DNA of 5,440 nucleotides from an uncultured Clostridia bacterium (GCA_947177695.1 CAMWVO010000164.1:1-5440); one strand, 5' to 3'. Counted from the first letter of the stretch, positions 1 through 5,228 are shown. Notes: generated by a model from the letters alone, not told the origin. A program made the numbers and translations.

Positions 1-106
1 GTTGGAAAGTATATTGAGATTTTGTAACTTGCTCCAGAAATAATGTACAAGCTTTGCTTAAAATCATACGCAGCACCTTTCTCAAACTAAATACTTCTAT
101 ATGTCA

Positions 107-124
107 GCGGGACGTTTCTCCCGC
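107..124. repeat. Small intergenic hairpin upstream of the prfB promoter
   Basis: A 6-bp perfect stem (GCGGGA at 107-112, TCCCGC at 119-124) closes a 6-nt loop. Neither strand has a run of T after the stem, so it is not a convincing terminator. The rest of 1-151 shows no supportable gene: all three + frames meet a stop within the first 43 bases, and no start with a ribosome binding site is visible on either strand. A similar 17-nt string occurs at 3074-3090 in another intergenic gap, so this may be a dispersed intergenic element. Confidence 0.4.
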
Positions 125-151
125 CATACAGAATTATATCGTTATAGGGTC

Positions 152-180
152 TTGAAAAAGTTTAAAATATATGGTATAAT
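152..180 (+). promoter_or_regulatory. Sigma-A promoter of prfB
   Basis: The -35 box TTGAAA lies at 152-157 and a perfect -10 box TATAAT at 175-180, with exactly 17 bp between them. A TG at 172-173, one base before the -10 box, makes it an extended -10. Transcription should begin near 187, giving a leader of about 130 nt before the prfB start at 318. That is long for a housekeeping gene and leaves room for leader control. The start site is inferred from spacing. Confidence 0.85.
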
Positions 181-216
181 TTCCTTATATGATTTTATTT
201 GAGAAAAGAGATTTTT

Positions 217-258
217 ATGGAATACAAATATATTGCCTATAGGCACAACCTCTTCTGA
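217..258 (+). CDS. Possible 13-aa leader peptide ending in UGA, ahead of prfB
   Basis: Inside the predicted prfB leader an ATG at 217 opens a 13-codon frame (MEYKYIAYRHNLF) that ends in TGA at 256-258, followed by C. UGA is the stop read by RF2, the product of the downstream gene, and UGA followed by C is a poor termination context, the same one used at the classical prfB frameshift site. The ribosome binding site is weak (a purine-rich AAAAGAGA at 204-211). A second tiny frame, 189-242, overlaps it and ends in TAG, but its ATG is only about two bases from the predicted transcript start. Short frames like these arise by chance, so real translation is uncertain. Confidence 0.25.
   Translation: MEYKYIAYRHNLF
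234..245. promoter_or_regulatory. 12-nt perfect palindrome in the prfB leader
   Basis: TGCCTATAGGCA is a perfect inverted repeat with no spacer. Its arms leave too little loop for a stable RNA hairpin, so if it works at all it is more likely a DNA dyad bound by a dimeric protein than an RNA structure. It lies about 50 bp downstream of the predicted transcription start, where a bound protein could block elongation. No factor is recognised. Confidence 0.2.
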
Positions 259-303
259 CAAAACAAAATAACAATTTACCGCAAAAAATATTTATTTTGA
301 TTT

Positions 304-309
304 GGAGGA
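304..309 (+). promoter_or_regulatory. Ribosome binding site that fixes the prfB start
   Basis: GGAGGA ends 8 nt before the ATG at 318. It lies inside the longer open frame that could begin at a TTG at 297, so it excludes that earlier start. Confidence 0.9.
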
Positions 310-317
310 AATTTATT

Positions 318-1442
318 ATGTTATTACTTGACGAACTTCGTGTGGAGCTTGAGGGCTACCGCAAGGATATGAAACAGCTTTATGAAATTCTTGACATTGA
401 CAAGGCAAAGTCCGAAACTGCGCGGCTTCAGGAGGAGTCGGGCAAGGACGGTTTCTGGGACGACATCGAAAATTCCCAGAAGGTAATGCAGACCATAAAG
501 CACTACGAAGCAACTATCGAAAGCTACAACAAGCTCAACGAAAAGCTTGAAGACGCTCTCACCATGATCGAGCTTGCCATGGAGGAAGAGGACAACGAGG
601 AGACTGCCATGGACATCAAGCGTGACGCCGACCACTTCAAGAAAGAGCTTGAAGCCATGAAGCTTACCACCCTGCTCACAGGCGAGTACGACAGCAAGAA
701 CGCCATTCTCACGTTCCACGCGGGAGCGGGCGGCACCGAGGCGCAGGACTGGGCGCAGATGCTTTTCCGTATGTACAATATGTGGGCGGAAAGCCACGGC
801 TTTAAGGTGACTACTCTTGACTATCTGGACGGCGAAGAGGCGGGACTTAAATCCGCGTCCCTGCTTATTGAGGGACTGAACGCATACGGCTTTTTGAAGT
901 CGGAAATGGGCGTACACCGTCTTGTGCGTGTGTCTCCCTTTGACAGCTCGGGACGCCGTCACACTTCCTTTGCGTCCCTTGAAGTAATGCCCGAAATGAC
1001 CGAGGCGGACACCAACATTGAGATACGTCCCGAGGATTTGGAGATAGACTTCTACCGTGCCAGCGGCGCAGGCGGACAAAAGGTAAACAAGACCTCCTCC
1101 GCGGTGCGTCTGACGCATATCCCCACGGGAATAGTTGTGTCCTGCCAGACCCAGCGAAGCCAGTACCAGAACAAGGATTACGCCATGAAAATGCTTATGT
1201 CAAAGCTTGTTGAGATAAAGGAGCGGGAGCATCTGGAAAAAATCGAGGATATCAAGGGCGTGCAGAAAGAAATCGCATGGGGCGCGCAGATACGTTCCTA
1301 TGTTTTCATGCCTTACACTCTTGCCAAAGACCACCGCACAAGCTTTGAAAACGGCAATATCGGCGCGGTCATGGACGGCGATCTTGACGGATTTATCAAT
1401 GCTTATCTGACGGCTTTGTCCCATGGTACTTTGCAGAAATAA
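318..1442 (+). CDS. prfB: Peptide chain release factor 2 (RF2), without programmed frameshift
   Basis: A 374-aa cytoplasmic class I release factor. It recognises UGA and UAA in the ribosomal A site and triggers release of the finished protein. The stop-recognition motif SPF, specific to RF2 (RF1 has a PxT-type motif), is at residues 206-208 within VSPFDSSGRRHTSF. The catalytic GGQ loop is at 252-254 in SGAGGQKVNKTSSAVRLTH. The N-terminal part (about 1-110) is helical and charged, as expected of domain 1. E. coli RF2 is 365 aa, so this one is full length. Most bacterial prfB genes carry an in-frame UGA at codon 26, read through by +1 frameshifting; here codons 25-26 are CTT GAC with no extra T, so the gene is one open frame. 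Residue 248, matching E. coli position 246, is Ala, the usual residue, rather than the Thr of K-12. First gene of a likely three-gene operon. Confidence 0.98.
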   Translation: MLLLDELRVELEGYRKDMKQLYEILDIDKAKSETARLQEESGKDGFWDDIENSQKVMQTIKHYEATIESYNKLNEKLEDALTMIELAMEEEDNEETAMDIKRDADHFKKELEAMKLTTLLTGEYDSKNAILTFHAGAGGTEAQDWAQMLFRMYNMWAESHGFKVTTLDYLDGEEAGLKSASLLIEGLNAYGFLKSEMGVHRLVRVSPFDSSGRRHTSFASLEVMPEMTEADTNIEIRPEDLEIDFYRASGAGGQKVNKTSSAVRLTHIPTGIVVSCQTQRSQYQNKDYAMKMLMSKLVEIKEREHLEKIEDIKGVQKEIAWGAQIRSYVFMPYTLAKDHRTSFENGNIGAVMDGDLDGFINAYLTALSHGTLQK

Positions 1443-1467
1443 GACGTAATATTCTGGAGGAAGTATT

Positions 1468-2061
1468 ATGGGAAAAAAGCATAAAAGATTAAAAGCTGCA
1501 ATTATTATTTTGCTTATTTTAATTGCTCTGATATATCTGCTGTTTTTTGCATATTTCCCTCCGTTCAGAACAGGCAGTCCAAATACCGTTGAAATTTCCG
1601 AAAAAGAAGCATTAAGAGAGTGTCCCGAAATTGCCGTTACGGATTACGACCGTGAATTTCTTGATAAAATACTGAACGACCCGCGGTTTGAAGAATTGGA
1701 GAACAAAGACAAATACGTCTCAATATCGGTAACAGCAGACGAGGCAGGCTTTGAGCGGTATGCGCTTCGTGCCGATGAAAATTATACGGTACACGCGAGC
1801 AACGGTATAGCACCGGGGAGACCTCTGACAATTTCGATACAATTTGAATATGAGGGTGGATTGTATCGTGAAGATTTGTATATGTCTGCCGATAAGGTCT
1901 ATCCTCAAACCGATTATGCCAAGGCTGTGACCGTTAAACGCTTTGACGGAAAATTTATAAAGCAATACTGGAATTTTCACGGCAGATATGAAAAGGAAAC
2001 ATGGACATATGGGATTGTCGGTTTCATAAAAGAAATTATGAGTGCAATGTATGGATGTTAA
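1468..2061 (+). CDS. Membrane-anchored protein of unknown function (197 aa)
   Basis: Not recognised. GGAGG at 1456-1460 lies 7 nt before the ATG, and the gene starts 25 nt after prfB, so it is probably co-transcribed with it. A short Lys/Arg-rich N-terminus (residues 2-9) precedes one strong hydrophobic segment (about 10-30, rich in Ile and Leu), followed by a polar domain of about 165 residues. This predicts an N-terminal signal anchor with the rest outside the cell. There is no lipobox cysteine and no clear cleavage site. The ectodomain is rich in Tyr, Asp, Glu and Lys with alternating hydrophobic stretches (around 75-160), suggesting beta structure. A single Cys is the last residue. The coding sequence looks richer in A and T than its neighbours prfB and ttcA, which could mean low expression, fast divergence or acquisition. 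The gene's reality is well supported; its function is not. Confidence 0.82.
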   Translation: MGKKHKRLKAAIIILLILIALIYLLFFAYFPPFRTGSPNTVEISEKEALRECPEIAVTDYDREFLDKILNDPRFEELENKDKYVSISVTADEAGFERYALRADENYTVHASNGIAPGRPLTISIQFEYEGGLYREDLYMSADKVYPQTDYAKAVTVKRFDGKFIKQYWNFHGRYEKETWTYGIVGFIKEIMSAMYGC

Positions 2062-2070
2062 TATGTTTTC

Positions 2071-2076
2071 AGGTGA
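2071..2076 (+). promoter_or_regulatory. Ribosome binding site that fixes the ttcA start
   Basis: AGGTGA ends 5 nt before the ATG at 2082. It overlaps an in-frame GTG at 2073, which has no ribosome binding site of its own, and it favours the ATG over the much longer open frame reaching back into the 197-aa gene. Confidence 0.6.
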
Positions 2077-2081
2077 TAAAA

Positions 2082-2810
2082 ATGCAAAGAATACTCGGCT
2101 ATATGCGAAAAGCAATACAGGAATTTGACCTGATACAAAACGGCGACAGGATCGCCGTGGGCGTTTCGGGCGGCAAGGACAGCTTGGTGCTTTTAGAAGG
2201 ACTTGTCCGGCTGAAACGCTTTATCGGCATTGACTACGAGGTCACGGCAATAACCCTCGACCCCCGCTTCGGCGGCACGGACGGCGACTACTCCTCGGTG
2301 GAGGAAATGTGCCGCAGACTGGGTGTGGACTTCATTCTGAAGCGCACCCATATCGGCGAGATCGTGTTTGACATACGCCACGAGACAAACCCATGCAGCC
2401 TTTGCGCAAGAATGAGGCGGGGCGCGCTCCACGATGCGGCTAAGGAGGCGGGCTGCAACAAGATCGCTCTGGGACACAACTACGACGATGCGGTGGAGAC
2501 CTTTGTGATGAACCTTTTCAACGAGGGCAGACTTGGCTGCTTTGCGCCGAAAAGCTACCTTTCCCGAAAGGATATAACAATGATAAGACCGCTGGTTTTC
2601 GCGCCCGAAAAGGAAGTTCGGAACGCCGCAAAACGCTGCGGTCTTAATGTGGTAAAATCAAAATGTCCCGCTGACGGACACACCTCCCGGGAGGTCACGA
2701 AGCAGTTCCTTGCGGAGAGAAATAAGGCTGACAAGGGCTTCTCCGACCGTATTTTCGGGGCGGTGCGCCGCGCGGGTCTGGACGGCTGGGGCTACAAGGA
2801 AAAAGGTTAA
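2082..2810 (+). CDS. ttcA: TtcA-family PP-loop ATPase, tRNA 2-thiocytidine synthetase type
   Basis: A 242-aa cytoplasmic enzyme of the PP-loop ATP pyrophosphatase superfamily. The ATP-binding SGGKDS is at residues 29-34 and a second conserved block, LGHNYDDAVET, at 130-140. Cysteines in CSLC (105 and 108) plus Cys195 (in KSKCPADG) match the three cysteines that hold the iron-sulfur cluster in TtcA. E. coli TtcA adds sulfur to cytidine 32 of certain tRNAs, using ATP to activate the base. The RMRRG stretch after the CxxC also fits TtcA. The protein is shorter than E. coli TtcA (about 310 aa), lacking terminal extensions but no core motif. It starts 20 nt after the 197-aa gene, so it probably belongs to the prfB operon. 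Family assignment is firm; the exact tRNA target in this organism is inferred, since related thiolases share these motifs. Confidence 0.88.
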   Translation: MQRILGYMRKAIQEFDLIQNGDRIAVGVSGGKDSLVLLEGLVRLKRFIGIDYEVTAITLDPRFGGTDGDYSSVEEMCRRLGVDFILKRTHIGEIVFDIRHETNPCSLCARMRRGALHDAAKEAGCNKIALGHNYDDAVETFVMNLFNEGRLGCFAPKSYLSRKDITMIRPLVFAPEKEVRNAAKRCGLNVVKSKCPADGHTSREVTKQFLAERNKADKGFSDRIFGAVRRAGLDGWGYKEKG

Positions 2811-3010
2811 TCGCCCGTTCCGATCTTTTCCTGCACAAATTCCTTTAAGCTGCGAAGCTCACCCGCCAGCGCGGTGTTGAGAAGCTTCGATTCGGCGGAA
2901 AGCACTTCGCCGAAAGGATTGCCGTCTGTGTTCTTTTTGTCGTGGTAATGGTTTCCCAGCCGTTCAAGACGGCTGTCTATTTCGTTGATGATCATTTTTC
3001 CCGCGTTCAT
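2807..3010 (-). CDS. Small protein of unknown function (67 aa)
   Basis: Not recognised. The start at 3010 is chosen because AAAGGAG (3019-3025 on the - strand) lies 8 nt before that ATG; an earlier in-frame ATG at 3028 overlaps this site and would be poorly placed. The protein is soluble and charged, with no membrane segment and no cysteine. Residues 1-20 and about 42-63 (containing LNTALAGELRSLKEFVQEKI) look helical with heptad-like spacing, so it may form a helical hairpin or pair with itself. It converges on ttcA, the two stop codons overlapping within TTAA at 2807-2810, and it diverges from the surface protein gene at 3276. No convincing promoter was found in 3011-3200. The good ribosome binding site and protein-like composition support a real gene. 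Confidence 0.65.
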   Translation of the reverse strand: MNAGKMIINEIDSRLERLGNHYHDKKNTDGNPFGEVLSAESKLLNTALAGELRSLKEFVQEKIGTGD

Positions 3011-3018
3011 GGTTTTGA

Positions 3019-3025
3019 CTCCTTT
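3019..3025 (-). promoter_or_regulatory. Ribosome binding site that fixes the 67-aa protein start
   Basis: On the - strand AAAGGAG is followed by 8 nt and then the ATG at 3010. It sits inside the longer frame beginning at 3028, so that upstream ATG is unlikely to be the real start. Confidence 0.7.
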
Positions 3026-3202
3026 CATGTTCTCGGTATTTAGTTTTCCCGCGGCGCGGCATATTATTCCGAACGGGACGTTTGCTCCGCTTTTTCTGTA
3101 CTGTGTAATGTCCGCGGCTGACGTTATTGTTGTTAATTTAACGAACGAAATCCTTTAAGTTTGTCTTGAATTTGTACTATGTGTTGAATTTTTTTCGGGC
3201 GG

Positions 3203-3231
3203 TTGACATATCAGGATAAATGAAGTAAAAT
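3203..3231 (+). promoter_or_regulatory. Strong sigma-A promoter of the surface protein gene
   Basis: A perfect -35 box TTGACA (3203-3208) and a -10 box TAAAAT (3226-3231, one mismatch) are separated by exactly 17 bp. A T-rich run just upstream (3189-3195) could act as a weak UP element. The transcript should start near 3238, leaving a leader of about 38 nt. This predicts strong, possibly constitutive, expression. An 11-nt palindrome, GTTAATTTAAC at 3132-3142, lies about 60 bp upstream; its role is unknown. Confidence 0.88.
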
Positions 3232-3275
3232 TAATATGTGTATTGATTTTTATACAAAATAAGGAGAGAAAGAAT

Positions 3276-3971
3276 ATGAAGAAAATTTTAAAAATCGCGC
3301 TCTCTGCGGCGATTTTGTGTCTGACTGCCGTTATTGTGTCGGTGTGCGTTTTTGCGGAGACCGAGGATCTGGAACTCAAAACTGTACTGGCAAAAATGAC
3401 TAACGGAATGTGGGGACAGTCGATCACATATGATAAAGTTACTCTTGACTGTTCACGTATCACTCCCGATACAGAGGTACGGGTCGAGTTTGAGCTTGAC
3501 GGCGAATGGAACGGCAACGGCGCTCCTGTAGAGCTTGTTTTCCAGAATTATTCCACGGCAGACCCCGCTATCTGGGCAAAGATACCGCCTTACGACTATG
3601 ACGAGACCTATGCATATTTTAATTACGACAGCATGGTTGCTGCATACGGAAGCGACGATTTTTCCACGGTAGACGCCGTACACCTGGGCGACTGCGGAAT
3701 TGGCATGAAAGCTACAAAGTTCGTAGTTACTAACTGCCAGAAGGTGGAGATAACCACAACCACCACAGCTGCCACAACGGAAGCCGCTACAGAGGCTGTG
3801 ACCGAGGCTGCCGAAACAACAACGGCTGCCACAACAGCTGCGACCGAAGCTCCCTCCTCAAGCGGCAGCGGACAGATCCCGATAGTTCCCATTGTTATAG
3901 TGACAGTAGTCGTTGCGGTAATTGTTGTAGTTATTGTCATCGTCCTCAAAAACAAAAAGAGATTCTATTAA
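3276..3971 (+). CDS. Secreted, membrane-anchored surface protein with a CBM-like domain
   Basis: A 231-aa predicted surface protein. The start follows AAGGAGAG (3261-3268) with suitable spacing. Residues 1-27 form a typical signal peptide: a Lys-rich start, a hydrophobic core, and a V-F-A site likely cleaved after Ala27. Residues about 34-158 form a beta-rich domain with many aromatic residues (Trp46, Trp78, Trp100, and Tyr/Phe around 106-124). Its ending, with an AYFNYDSMVAAYG stretch followed by DDFSTVDAV and GDCGIGMKATKFVV, resembles carbohydrate-binding modules on ruminococcal glycoside hydrolases; this is from memory of the pattern, not a search. Residues 160-199 are a Thr/Ala/Glu-rich stalk, and 201-224 a Val/Ile membrane segment followed by KNKKRFY as a cytoplasmic stop-transfer tail. 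There is no LPxTG sorting motif, dockerin or catalytic domain. Binding of plant or host glycan, or cell adhesion, is inferred. Monocistronic, with its own promoter and terminator. Confidence 0.85.
   Translation: MKKILKIALSAAILCLTAVIVSVCVFAETEDLELKTVLAKMTNGMWGQSITYDKVTLDCSRITPDTEVRVEFELDGEWNGNGAPVELVFQNYSTADPAIWAKIPPYDYDETYAYFNYDSMVAAYGSDDFSTVDAVHLGDCGIGMKATKFVVTNCQKVEITTTTTAATTEAATEAVTEAAETTTAATTAATEAPSSSGSGQIPIVPIVIVTVVVAVIVVVIVIVLKNKKRFY
3753..3857 (+). repeat. Low-complexity Thr/Ala/Glu stalk coding sequence
   Basis: The stretch encodes residues 160-194 of the surface protein as imperfect repeats of ACA/ACG/ACC, GCT/GCC and GAA/GAG codons. Two related blocks are ACAGCTGCCACAACGGAAGC (from 3765) and ACGGCTGCCACAACAGCTGC (from 3822). 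Such tracts may change length between strains, which would alter the reach of the stalk. It is likely extracellular and a possible O-glycosylation region. Confidence 0.65.
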
Positions 3972-3991
3972 TAAAGGCTGAGCCTTATCCC

Positions 3992-4027
3992 TGCCGCCGT
4001 CTGTAGTGACGGCGGCATATTTTGTTT
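3992..4027 (+). terminator. Rho-independent terminator of the surface protein gene
   Basis: A 10-bp GC-rich perfect stem (TGCCGCCGTC at 3992-4001, GACGGCGGCA at 4008-4017) closes a 6-nt loop and is followed by a T-rich TATTTTGTTT tail. It begins 20 nt after the stop codon. Confidence 0.85.
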
Positions 4028-4052
4028 CCGGGACAAAAGAGATGATAAAAGC

Positions 4053-4096
4053 AAATAGAAAGGCTGCGCAGTACATTACGCAGCCTTTCTATTTTT
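4053..4096. terminator. Bidirectional terminator between convergent genes
   Basis: A perfect 16-bp stem (AAATAGAAAGGCTGCG at 4053-4068, with its complement at 4079-4094) encloses a 10-nt loop. On the + strand the 3' arm ends in CTATTTTT; on the - strand the far end likewise reads TTTCTATTT and is soon followed by TTTTATC. The A-rich and T-rich arm ends supply the U tract in both directions. It lies between the + surface protein gene and the - operon ending at 4130, so it probably stops both, backing up the first terminator on the + strand. Confidence 0.8.
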
Positions 4097-4129
4097 CACA
4101 GACATATTTGATGCCGAAAGACGGCAGTA

Positions 4130-4813
4130 TCATTCCCTCGAAACAAGAAACTTTATCGCACGCTCGATGCTGTCGCGGGAGTTGCCCCAGTCCGCGTCCT
4201 TGCCGGTGTTGCGGTAGTCGTACATGGAGCAGTAGTGGGAAACGTCCTCGTAAAGCGTGGCGATGTACTTTTCGGTAAGTCCGCCGATAAGCTTGTTGAA
4301 GCTTTCCAGCTCGGCTTTCTGCAAGTACGCAGGCGCAAGGGACTGAAGCAGGTCATAGTGGGGCAGGCAGACAAATTCCTGCTCGGACAAAAGTGTGCGG
4401 AAATCCTGCTGACCGTACATCTCAAAAAACGTCCGCATAAGACGCTCCATGCCCCAGTCAACCTTTTCGCAGACGAAGCAGGTCTCGTTTATTTCGGAAA
4501 GCTTTGCTTTGCGGGCGTTTTTGGGTTCAAACAGCTTTTTGCGTGAGAAAAGCTGTCTGTCGACCTCTTCCAGATGGGTTTGCAGCATAAGGGCGAGGGA
4601 GAGACGGTTTTTCTGCTTTAACATCTGCTGAAAATGTGTGTGGCAGAAGCCTGCGCGGTTTGTCTCGATACGGACGTCTGGCTCCATCATTGCCGCGCCC
4701 ATTATGTACTCAACGGTGCGCTGCTCCAGCATATCCCTCATTCGGCAGATGGGACAGCCCTCCTTGGGGTCGAGAATTTCGCTTATTGGTATCGTTAAAA
4801 TACTTTCACGCAT
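4130..4813 (-). CDS. DUF6062-like protein with two CxxC/CxxH motif pairs
   Basis: A 227-aa soluble protein; AGGAG (4821-4825) lies 7 nt before the ATG. It resembles the Firmicutes DUF6062 family of unknown function, through the start IPISEILDPKEGCPICRM and the EYIMGAAMMEPDVRIETN and RAGFCHTHFQ blocks; the family name is from memory. Two likely metal sites are visible: CPIC (20-23) with CHTH (Cys57, His60), and CFVC (112-115) with CLPH (Cys149, His152). In each, 33 residues separate the CxxC from the following CxxH, which suggests an internal duplication binding zinc or another metal. The region between is helical and charged. There is no signal peptide or membrane segment. It is the last gene of a - strand run, 28 nt after the 117-aa gene, and the only complete main gene here ending in TGA. 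The role is unknown; a redox or metal-dependent regulatory role is possible but unproven. Confidence 0.88.
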   Translation of the reverse strand: MRESILTIPISEILDPKEGCPICRMRDMLEQRTVEYIMGAAMMEPDVRIETNRAGFCHTHFQQMLKQKNRLSLALMLQTHLEEVDRQLFSRKKLFEPKNARKAKLSEINETCFVCEKVDWGMERLMRTFFEMYGQQDFRTLLSEQEFVCLPHYDLLQSLAPAYLQKAELESFNKLIGGLTEKYIATLYEDVSHYCSMYDYRNTGKDADWGNSRDSIERAIKFLVSRE

Positions 4814-4841
4814 TTTTATGCTCCTTTCGGCAGAATACTTT

Positions 4842-5195
4842 TTAACGTTTCTTCTTGGATCTCAGCTTTTCCCTATGAACTTTGGTTATATGCATAAGCC
4901 TTACCGTGACCGTGTGTCCCCTGTTTGCGCTTAATTTTCGGTATATATATCCATCGCAGCCAAGCGTATGTATTTTATTGGAATCAGGATATTTTGCGTA
5001 CACAACGTAATGCTCGACATTATACGAACCGTGTTCACGGCTGTATACCTTATACAGGTTAATTCGTTTGCGTACAACAAATATGCGAATTTCACGCCCT
5101 TTGTAGAAAAAACAAATATATATAAGACAACCGACACCGGCGCCCGCAACAGCCCCTATAAGACCGAAAATTATTACGTCCAGCACAATTTTCAT
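4842..5195 (-). CDS. Small membrane protein (117 aa), faintly DUF3592-like
   Basis: Function not recognised. One N-terminal hydrophobic segment (about 4-31, rich in Gly and Ala at 11-22) is followed by a basic stretch (KGREIR, then VRKR) and a beta-rich domain. The pattern of a VVYAKYP strand, then a Gly-containing stretch, then RGHTVTVRLMH recalls DUF3592-type membrane proteins, in which a short beta domain ends in a VTVYY strand. The resemblance is weak and the second membrane segment usual at the C-terminus is missing; instead the protein ends in a basic tail, KLRSKKKR. Topology is uncertain, because the positive charges after the membrane segment favour a cytoplasmic domain. The ribosome binding site is poor (AGGCGG about 10 nt upstream), so translation may depend on coupling to the preceding gene. 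It sits 33 nt after the partial gene and 28 nt before the DUF6062-like gene. Confidence 0.72.
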   Translation of the reverse strand: MKIVLDVIIFGLIGAVAGAGVGCLIYICFFYKGREIRIFVVRKRINLYKVYSREHGSYNVEHYVVYAKYPDSNKIHTLGCDGYIYRKLSANRGHTVTVRLMHITKVHREKLRSKKKR

Positions 5196-5228
5196 AACAG
5201 CTACCCGCCTATTTCAATGCACTTGAAA

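Noticed and set aside
1..43. Possible C-terminus of a gene entering from the left
   Set aside because: A frame ending in TAA at 41-43 gives only 13 residues (LESILRFCNLLQK), too short to distinguish from chance.
107..124. Rho-independent terminator upstream of prfB
   Set aside because: The hairpin is short and neither side has a T run, so it was listed only as a hairpin.
297..317. Upstream TTG start extending prfB by 7 residues
   Set aside because: The GGAGGA site at 304-309 lies inside this extension and is ideally placed for the ATG at 318, which also gives Leu25-Asp26 in register with E. coli RF2.
324..1118. 264-aa open frame on the - strand
   Set aside because: It is antisense to prfB, which is certain. 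It has no good ribosome binding site or recognisable domain, and long antisense frames are expected opposite a codon-biased gene.
2001..2081. Extension of ttcA back into the 197-aa gene
   Set aside because: The extra residues do not resemble the family's N-terminus, and AGGTGA sits just before the ATG at 2082. The GTG at 2073 has no binding site of its own.
2193..2479. Two - strand open frames of 94 and 63 aa inside ttcA
   Set aside because: They lie opposite a well-supported gene and look like shadows, with no family features or ribosome binding sites.
3030..3200. Promoter for the 67-aa gene on the - strand
   Set aside because: Candidate boxes, such as TTAACA overlapping the palindrome and a TAATAT near 3060, have no properly spaced partner, so no call is made.
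3623..3955. 110-aa - strand frame rich in Thr, Val and Ala
   Set aside because: It is the complement of the stalk and membrane-segment codons of the surface protein, which produces low-complexity sequence in any frame.
4235..4546. 103-aa + strand frame
   Set aside because: It is antisense to the DUF6062-like gene, whose Cys/His motifs, ribosome binding site and operon position make the - strand the coding one.
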